Assembly: GCF_000002995.4 (NCBI RefSeq)
Contig: NW_025062479.1
Coordinates: 10,583,721-10,647,720, forward strand
Length of the DNA stretch: 64,000 bases
Direction: 5' to 3'
DNA from: Brugia malayi
Lineage: Eukaryota; Nematoda; Chromadorea; Rhabditida; Onchocercidae
The notes beneath the pieces were generated by a model. That model did no database searches and was not told where the DNA came from. It saw only the letters and a program-made list of their open reading frames with translations. A program made the translations under genes and the position numbers. Of this stretch, positions 55,820 to 64,000 are shown piece after piece (the stretch's first letter is position 1; each line of letters begins with the position of its first letter).

Positions 55820-58800
55820 TATTCAAGCGAAAAGAAATTGAATAGGGGAAGATTCTCCTACCAGATCTTATAGTATGGTGGAAACCACCACTCTAATGAT
55901 GATTTCAGTTCTTAACAACGTTACACAAAGCAATTCAAAAATCATTTTTTGGTAATAACGACATGGAAACGTTCTGCGTACAGAAATAGCACAAGTGATG
56001 AATCATTACCACTCAAGCAATCAGCTGTTTCGATACGACGATTGTTGCAATAAGGACGATGAATGTACAGTTTTATAAAACCTAAAATCACACAACTTTT
56101 GTCAGGAATAAACAAACAATAACGCAAGAACCAAAAATTATAATAAACGCGTTACGTCTGGCAGGAAAGAAATGTCAATCAGCACATTTCAGGACGATAC
56201 AAGAGTGGAAAGGACCAAGCAATATTGAAATATAACAGCTCAATGTTTCTGAAGTTTGACGTGATTCGCAAAGCCAATATCACAAAAAACGAACAAGATG
56301 AGATTTTTCGGTCAAAAAAAAAAAAAAAAAAAGAATTCTGAGACTTTAACTAGCCAATCAACTAAATGATTGAAGTCAATTTCTGAATACTGACACATTA
56401 TTAGATCTGACTGTCTACAATCTTATTCTCCTTCAAAAGATCACGAATAGTCTGACGAGTAATCGTGTGAAGAACTGAAAGCAATTCAGCAAAATTCTCC
56501 GTAATCTTAGAATTAATGAAGACTAAAGCTAGACAAAAGAAGAAAAACTATGATAGAGTACACCTGAAAAAATGAGAAATTCCCAACGGAGTAAAGCGTC
56601 ATTTATTCCAATAAATTTACTTGTGCAAAGAAACAACTTCCTCTCTTTTCCTTTTCTTTTTCTCCTTCTTTATTCTTGCCACATCGTATTTTCTCTTTTT
56701 ATTCTAAAATATAAATCAATTTTTAGGCTAGCAAGATTAAAGAGCTTTCCTAGTATAAACAACGGATAGAAGTTAAAACATTTATAACGTGCATCGTTGA
56801 ATCACAAATGTATAAGTCTGAAAGTTTGATATAACCAATGTACCAAAACTCAAAAGTTTCATTCATTCCCTAATTGTTTAATTATGATATGCTAATGCCA
56901 GACGTTAATGACTTTTTATTATATTGGCAAACTGAAATTAAAAGTTAATAAAAAAGTATTCTCACTAATGTCTCGATTCCATCAATACCGAAACGACACA
57001 AGATTAAATCTCCTGACATCACGTACAAAACATATTCCCCAAATCGAACATAAACTTCATACCCAACTATCTGCTATTGCCTATCAGTAAATGGGCCACA
57101 TTTCGTAATCAGCTATACCGTTATGCAATTCCAGATATCAAAATATTTTCAAATACGCCTTCATTTGTGGAACTATTTCCAGAAATGCTATGTTTTCTTG
57201 CTATTAAGTGGGAGATCACAAATCTTTCATTCTCAATATTTTATTTCAATTTTTTATTGTATTTAAAATATGAATTTGGAATGAAGCACTGGATTTTCGC
57301 ATATCAATTTGGCATCTCTAATATTTCAAATTACATGCACAGTGATAATCGGGCTGTTATTTGTTTACCTTTGATTTTTAATATTGTGAAGAAATAGTAA
57401 TTAATCTAATATGCTTTGTTATAATAAACCACCATTCCAGCTGAAATCTTAAACAACCAATGAAGAAAAACAGTGCGAACCCGTAAAAAAGAAAGAAATC
57501 AGGAATATCCATTCTGTTATTGATAATGTAGTATTTATATTTACGTATATAAATTTCCGAACAGCTGTGGTTCGGTTGATTTTTTTTTCTGAAAACTATA
57601 TCTCTCACATCTAAACCTTCAATCTTAACTTGAAGATTTGTTGGGAAAATTTCAAGCCATAAATCTCAACAAGCAAATTAAAAAAGTTTTCTTCAAAAGC
57701 AAAAAAGAAAAAAAAAAAAACCTAGAACTGATTTTCTTCTACCATTGGAAGATATTCCAAACAACTCATCACCAAACCCTATGTCTTGCTGATATTAATT
57801 AGGAGAACCCTGTGTTCTGTTCAATGTTCTTTTAATAACATCAAATTCGCTCACCGAAAACAAGGATTGATAAATCACCCAAGTAGGGGCGCTACAGTCT
57901 ATCGGTGATATAACTCCAACTCTGTACTCAATTTCTGGAAAAGAACTGCCGGTTTGATTGAAGAAAGCAAAACTTCAATACCGTCGAAATGAAATAACAG
58001 GTATGTAAGATTACTAAATGCACTGGCAATGACAGTTCAAACCACTGCACTCGATGTAACGCTGTTATAAAATAGACGAATATCTATTCTAAAGACAAAA
58101 ATCAATATCGAAATAGATTACTCCATTAATATTCCCCCATCTTTGTAATTTTAGTTGCAAATAAATCTTGTAATGATACAATGATAACCTTAAAATTTGA
58201 GAATACTGCAATTACAAAATAACAAAATGCACAACCTAAATCATACAACCATGTAAAACAACTGCAAAGTAATCAGAGTAAATTTTCGATCAGTAGCATT
58301 ATGAAGTATGTGAAAAACACAGTTTTACAAAGTTTAAAACAACAGTAATTTTAAGTTTTGAGTTGGTGAGAACTTCATCTTACTTTCCTAACTTTTGGAT
58401 GTTAAAATAAGAAATTATCGCATGTTTTTTGCCCTTAACTTTTTCATTCTTTTCATCACTTTTCCATGCAGAAACGTAAGATTTGCAATGCGCCTTTCAA
58501 TTCTTAGATTGCCCTTTCCTTTGTTCAGAACATTACAACGGATACTCATTTCAGATTGGAACAATGCAGAAACTAACAGTGCCGCATCATAATGAAAGAA
58601 AAGTTGTTCTCCTATGCAGAACGATATACTATTACAAATAAAAATGACTGTTTCAAACAAAACCTTAATGAATCATCAATAAATAAGAATAATTTAAGAA
58701 CCAGGTAAGTTAAGCTTTTAAATTTCAAGGTAACAAAGACATAAAACGGTATATATATTATAATTTGGAATTAAAGTGCGAGCATTTTGCACATCGCGAA

Positions 58801-59231
58801 TCACAAGCATGAAACATTGATAAGTCGTTTCAGAGACGACTCATGCTGAAAAAAGAATCAAAGACCAATTAAGGTATTCAGTGGTGAAAGATGTTTTTGC
58901 TCAAATAATAAGTGATATATTTGCACTTCAAACTGTCATTCATCAGTTGGAAATAAATGACTTCATTTCTCATCATCTTAAGTGCTATCAACTCTTACAT
59001 TAACTCATCAAGAATAGCTTCAACTGTATCATAATAACATAATATTGTATTCTCATGCTTCCAAACATATACATGTGTATATATGTACGTATACATACAT
59101 GCATACACATATATAAGAATATGACAACATACTAACTGGCATATGAGGGCTTTCAACTGAAGGAATTCATAAACACGACTGAATCTCTCAGGAATGAATA
59201 AGCTTAATTATACTAACTAAAAATGTTTCAG
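55820..59231. other. Intergenic between myosin XVIII-like gene and arf-6
   Basis: About 3.4 kb; both neighbours are on the - strand, so it holds the 3' UTR of the myosin gene and the promoter of arf-6. Open frames such as 57077-57397 show no recognised domain. A TATACA/TACATA simple repeat lies at about 59065-59115. Confidence 0.55.
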
Positions 59232-62200
59232 TTATTGATAATACCCTGTAAGTGATCCATTCTGAATCGAAAACAAATCCTCATCATCAGAACCATCTTC
59301 TCTATCACTTATATCTTTGCTTAGTGCTTTCCGTAAATCATCAATGCGCTTTTCGGCGCATTGTAAATCCCTCATCAAGGTCTGTTTTTCCATTTCCATT
59401 TTCTCGTGTTCAACAGCCTAAAAAATCATCGTCAGATTTTTTTCAAATTATCGGTAGTCATAAAAAGAAAGAAAAAAAACATTTTCCACTTAATATTCAC
59501 AGCTATACATTATATGTAAAATTAAATAAATAAGTTATGCTTTCCACAAATTTATTGATTTCACGCGAAATGTTTCCAATTAAATTGATTCATGCAAGCT
59601 TTGCACAAATTTGTCCAAACCATTTTACAAGACAAATCAGTTTAAACGATTTCCCAACACATACACTGCAGATATAACACGCTGTTTCATATATTAAAAG
59701 ACTGATATCAACTTACAACTTGTTTGCATTTATGAGCAAGATCCATTTCTCTCTTACGCAGATCTTCTAATTGCTCTTGGAGAGTAATTGTGTCTCTGCG
59801 TATTTTACGGTTTATATTAAGATCATTTTCACGCAAGCTGTTTAGTTCCTGAATTTGATCTTTCAGTGATTCCACTTCGTCATTTGCTTTTACCATCAAA
59901 GCCTTTAAAATTATTCTATAAAAAGAGTTCCTTGAATGCTCTCATACATCCAAATAAAAAATGATTAAATAACGTACGCAACAAATCAAAGTTTGAAACA
60001 AGGGAAGACAAATTAACGACAGTCATTAAGATCGTCAAGCATGAAAGCATCGTACAGAAAACTGACTATCCAAGAACCAAAAATGATGTTACAGTTTACC
60101 TCAAGCCTAAGTTTTTGTGAAATCTCCAGTTCCAACTTCGCTTCCAAATCACGTATTCTTTGTTCAGCTAATAACAATTTATGCTTCTCAACTGAATGTT
60201 GTTGATGATATTCTAAAGCTGATGAAACATCATTCAATTGTTCACGCAATTTCTCCTTATCTTTCTCCATATCAGCCATCTGAAATGTATTGTTACAATG
60301 GAATTTTTCCAAAAATAACGATTGCTTCATAGATGGTTCAAAAATAGGTCATTTGATTGCTGAGTTAACAAGAAATATTCCGTTCTTAAACCAACTAGTT
60401 GAACAAATCGAGAATCAACCACTGAATACAAACTTGTTCAAATTGATCAGCAATTTTAATGGAATCAACTGCACTTTGCTGCACCGCTGCTTTGTATTTT
60501 TTAAGCAGACTTCGCACCTGTTCATCTTGTTCTTCAACTAGCGCTAATGCACTACTTTTCTCTTTGAAAAGTACCAATGCCCGATCTTCTGCGGAATTTT
60601 TTGCTGTTAAAGCAGCTTCCAACTGTAATATAAAAAAAAATAAAACTGGCAAATTTTTAATAACCTTGCTGAGAACACGAAAATTCAATGTTAAGAAAGA
60701 GAGAGAGAGAGAGAGGGGAGGGAAGATAGGGAAGGGGATAAATCACACTATACACTAAAAAATTTGAATAAAGATTGTGAAAGATTAAAGGAGAAGTGAT
60801 CCACAAGGGGTGAAGTTTTGCTTACCTGAGCTCTAACCTCAGCAAGTTCACTTTCCAGAGAATGACGTCCTCGAATCGCACTTAATTTTGCAGCTTCAGC
60901 ATCCATCAGTTGCTCTTGCAATTGACAAATCATCGATTGACTTAAAGAAGTTTCTCGTTCTCGAGCCAAAACTCGTTGTGTATCTCTCAATAAAGCTAAA
61001 GCTTTCCTCAAATCACGTTTATAATGAGTTGATGAAGCTTCGAAACTGAAAGCAAACAATGAAATAGAATCATCATATAACAAAAAAAAAAAAAAAAAAA
61101 TGTTGGCAGACATCATAAAATGGATTCAAATTATAATTCACCTAACACTATAATTATCTATATCACGTGTACGTCCCTCTAACATACGATTCTGCTTTAC
61201 TAAAGATGAATTCGTGTCTTGTAAATCTGCCACTTGCTCTTCAAAAGCTCGAATCTGGAAGAGAAAGAATTACGGGATACTTCTCCTCTAAACACAAAAA
61301 ATTAATGAAAAATTAAAAAAAAAAAATTAAAAACCAGAATCTTACACGTCTCTGATACTGCGACCTCAGTTCATCGATTTCATTATCCTTAGCTTCCAAA
61401 TCACGTAAACGTTCCGTTCGACTTCGTTCTGCAGCCATTTCCAACCTCGTTACGGTTTGCTCCAACTGTTTCATTCTATCCGTTAATTCATTGAGCTCTT
61501 CTTCCTTCAAGCAAAAAAAGAAAAGAAACAACAACATTATGAGAAAGTTTATGATTTAATATAATTCATAGTTCTTGGATTTCTTACCTGTTCAGCACAC
61601 TTCATCTCCAGAGAATGTTTCGTTTTATGCAGTGAACCAAATTCACTTTCTATAGAGCCTTCCTTAATTTCGTTCAGTTCTTCTAATTCTTTTCGCAGCT
61701 TTGCAACGCTCTGGCGCAACTCACCATTTTCAGCCTTTAAATTCTGAAAAGTATTAACGTCTTTAAATCTAGCTAGAAACATAATTGGTAATATATCCTT
61801 TTCAAGCTAGAAGAAAAAAAAAAAAAAAAACGATCACAGCAGTGGAGATGCGAAATTCAAGTCTAAATCTTCAGACGAAAATGAAGATGAAGACCTGAAA
61901 GACAACTACAAAAAGTGGAAATTCTTTCAAATCTTTTCTTTCACCAATGAAAGAGCCAAATTTATGTACTACATCAAAAATATGACATTTTATGATTCTT
62001 TTAAAATAGGATCATAGAATGAGTAATTTATACCTGCAATTCTGTAAATCGTCTTTCACTATTACTGATGGCTTCTTCTCGTTCACGTTCAGCTTTAATC
62101 CGTTCTTTTCTTTCTTTCGCGCTATTGTCTTTTACAGTTTTCAAATTCGCATCAAAACTAAAAAACAAAGAAATTTTGCACTAGTCACATAAACGTGCAC

Positions 62201-64000
62201 TTTACACAAAAGCATACATTGAGAATATTTATTAAACAGTATAAATCACATACTTTTTATACTTCTTTTCCAATATGTCGTTCTTTGCTCTGAGATCTCT
62301 CAATTCATTTTCAACATCTTTCAATTGCTGCACTGCTTTCTGAGCTCTTAAACGTTGCACTGAATCACTTTCTTTCAACGCCGCAACTTCTTTTTGTAAC
62401 TCTACAGTCTGCAAAAAAAAAAAAAAAAAAATTTAGACAATACAGTTTAGACAGACGATACACATACAAAATATACCAGTCAAATAACTAAAACAGCATG
62501 AAATAATTAACCTTAGCGTCTATGTGTGTACTCTGATCGAGACGTAAATGAGATGAACATGATGAAGACATAGGTGAATCTTCTTTTGAATCTAAAATTT
62601 TAGAATTTCGGGAAATAAATTTTCAGAAAGATATTCCTTCTACTTTTATTGCAAGTGAAAAGTGTACGGCTCACCGTGAAAACGCTGTTTTAATACCAGT
62701 AGTTGCTTCTCAGTTTGAAGACGATGTTCTACTTCGCGTTCTAGAGCATCATTCATCGACTGTGCATTCCCACGTTCAATAACTAACAGTTGTTCCAATT
62801 CCACAACACGTGCTTCTAGGCGGTTTTTTGATATACGTAATTCCTGGATTTTATTTTCTTTTTCATCTAGTTTTTGCTCCCACTCACGATTTTCACGATC
62901 ACATCTAAAAAATTTGAAACCAAGGTGTACACTGCTAAAGACACAAAGACTGCTATTTTCTGGAAAATAATAATTTAAGAAAGCAAAGGACCTTGTTGCT
63001 GCCAGAAGCGGCGACACACGAATGTAAAGACGCCACCAATGCCATTCACGTACTTTTGCGTAGGCACGACCATTTCGTTGTATGCAACGTATGGCAATTT
63101 CTTGTACACGTCGCTTAGCCAACCATTTCATAGCCAGGTATTTACGACAGACTTGTTGGAAATGTTCAATAAGACCACTCAAACAAAGTTCACGACGTTC
63201 TTCCAGTTCGTCCAGTAAATCATTACGTAGAAGAACCTGATACTTTCACTGCTTATGTGATCTAATAAATTTGCTTACTCGTAGAAATTAATGCCATCAT
63301 GATACTCGATGAAACAGTAAGCTTAGCCAAATTGATTACATTAATACAGAAATTTAGCTAAAATGTCTAGTTACCTGGCTTAAGCCCAATCGATACCGAT
63401 GCGGAAATACACCTAATTCCTCCAGTATTTTGCCAGAAATAGCTCGATCATCCATGTATTCGCTTGAAGTATTCTGTTCTTTCAGCAAACACTGGAAACG
63501 ACATCGAAAATATTTATAAGGAATTTGTTCCGGAAAACCTGAAAATGAGAACTGTAACAAAGTCAAAATAAAGCGATGAAAAGCTTTTTACAAACATACA
63601 AGATTAACGAGAAACTAGAAGTACAATATGTGACGAAATAAATGGGTGAAAGATAAATGAATAAATGAACGAAAAAAAGACAAACAAAAAAGAAAAACAA
63701 ATCACACAACATTGATGAAATATTTAAACACTGTTGCTATAAAAAAAAAAAAAACATAATATACCCTGGTTTGCAGCTCGAGCTGAATTCACTAAGGAGA
63801 GGTAGCGCAACTGATTTCGGACATACTGTATATTCAGGAATTCATCAGGTCGCACATGCATATCAACTGTAGACAATGGCCGAATACAGTGTACAAAATG
63901 AAGACCACTGATTCTTTTGATACATGATGTGATGCAATCCTATAATTCAAATAATATTTTTAATCATATATAATAGGTAACCCCTTTTTCTGACTGCCGA
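59232..64000 (-). CDS. MYO18: Class XVIII unconventional myosin heavy chain, C-terminal part (5' end outside window)
   Basis: The final motor segment, lever and coiled-coil rod of an actin-associated myosin; about 859 residues are in the window. Exons in phase: 63982-64000 (cut by the window edge), 63765-63939, 63375-63538, 62992-63236, 62675-62904, 62512-62591, 62254-62408, 62034-62157, 61588-61743, 61346-61504, 61142-61254, 60826-61045, 60434-60622, 60100-60279, 59717-59902, 59232-59417. The motor end shows LHFVHCIRPLS and the converter region RAANQGFPEQIPYKYFRCRF. An IQ-like lever reads AIRCIQRNGRAYAKVREWHW, then WRLYIRVSPLLAATR; the ending resembles the MYO18A lever (CIQKN, KDWPWW, PLLSAT) rather than muscle myosin. 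A long heptad-rich coiled coil follows, broken by a Ser-rich insert (KEDSPMSSSCSSHL, exon 62512-62591). The C terminus is acidic (DREDGSDDEDLFSIQ) and ends LTGYYQ. MYO18 motors are known to bind actin with little ATPase activity. A different nonmuscle myosin is the alternative, less likely. Confidence 0.85.

Noticed and set aside
57077..57397. 106-codon + strand frame between myosin and arf-6
   Set aside because: No domain, composition typical of AT-rich chance frames, wrong strand relative to both neighbours and no splice context.

Overview
The window reads as a piece of an AT-rich nematode genome. The signs are small phase-consistent exons, TTTTCAG-like acceptors, very long A/T homopolymers and animal-specific gene families. 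A clade III (filarial-type) parasitic nematode is my best guess, but I could not test this by any search.

Layout. From 1 to about 15 kb there is no intact large gene. It holds a candidate two-exon micro-ORF (1577-1725), a clearly decayed USP37/26/29-type deubiquitinase pseudogene (about 4000-8348, + strand), and further short reading-frame remnants to about 14 kb that I cannot assign. From 15163 to 26043 (- strand) lies a complete 16-exon neural cell adhesion gene (signal peptide, five Ig, two FN3, one membrane helix; ncam-1/Fasciclin II type). About 11.4 kb of low-complexity intergenic DNA follows. From 37425 to 43194 (+ strand) is a 13-exon gene encoding four tandem MAM-like units; it has two consecutive non-canonical splice sites. 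From 47129 to 49518 (- strand) is a very compact FEZF-type repressor (eh1 motif plus six C2H2 fingers). From about 51116 to 52876 (+ strand) lies a decayed piece of a ribosomal DNA unit: 5.8S, ITS2 and the 5' third of 28S. From 54238 to 55819 (- strand) is a complete arf-6 gene. From 59232 to the window end (- strand) is the 3' part of a class XVIII myosin heavy chain gene.

The intact genes are not an operon; they lie on both strands and are separated by kilobases. ncam-1 and FEZF both have neuronal roles in animals, and arf-6 and myosin XVIII both act in membrane/actin traffic, but nothing in the sequence shows they are co-regulated. Exon coordinates were worked out by hand from splice sites and reading-frame phase. 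I found no mobile-element coding sequence, tRNA, CRISPR array or evident novel multi-gene system. The observations most worth a second look are the rDNA fragment, the dead deubiquitinase, the aberrant splice sites in the MAM gene and the minimal FEZF.
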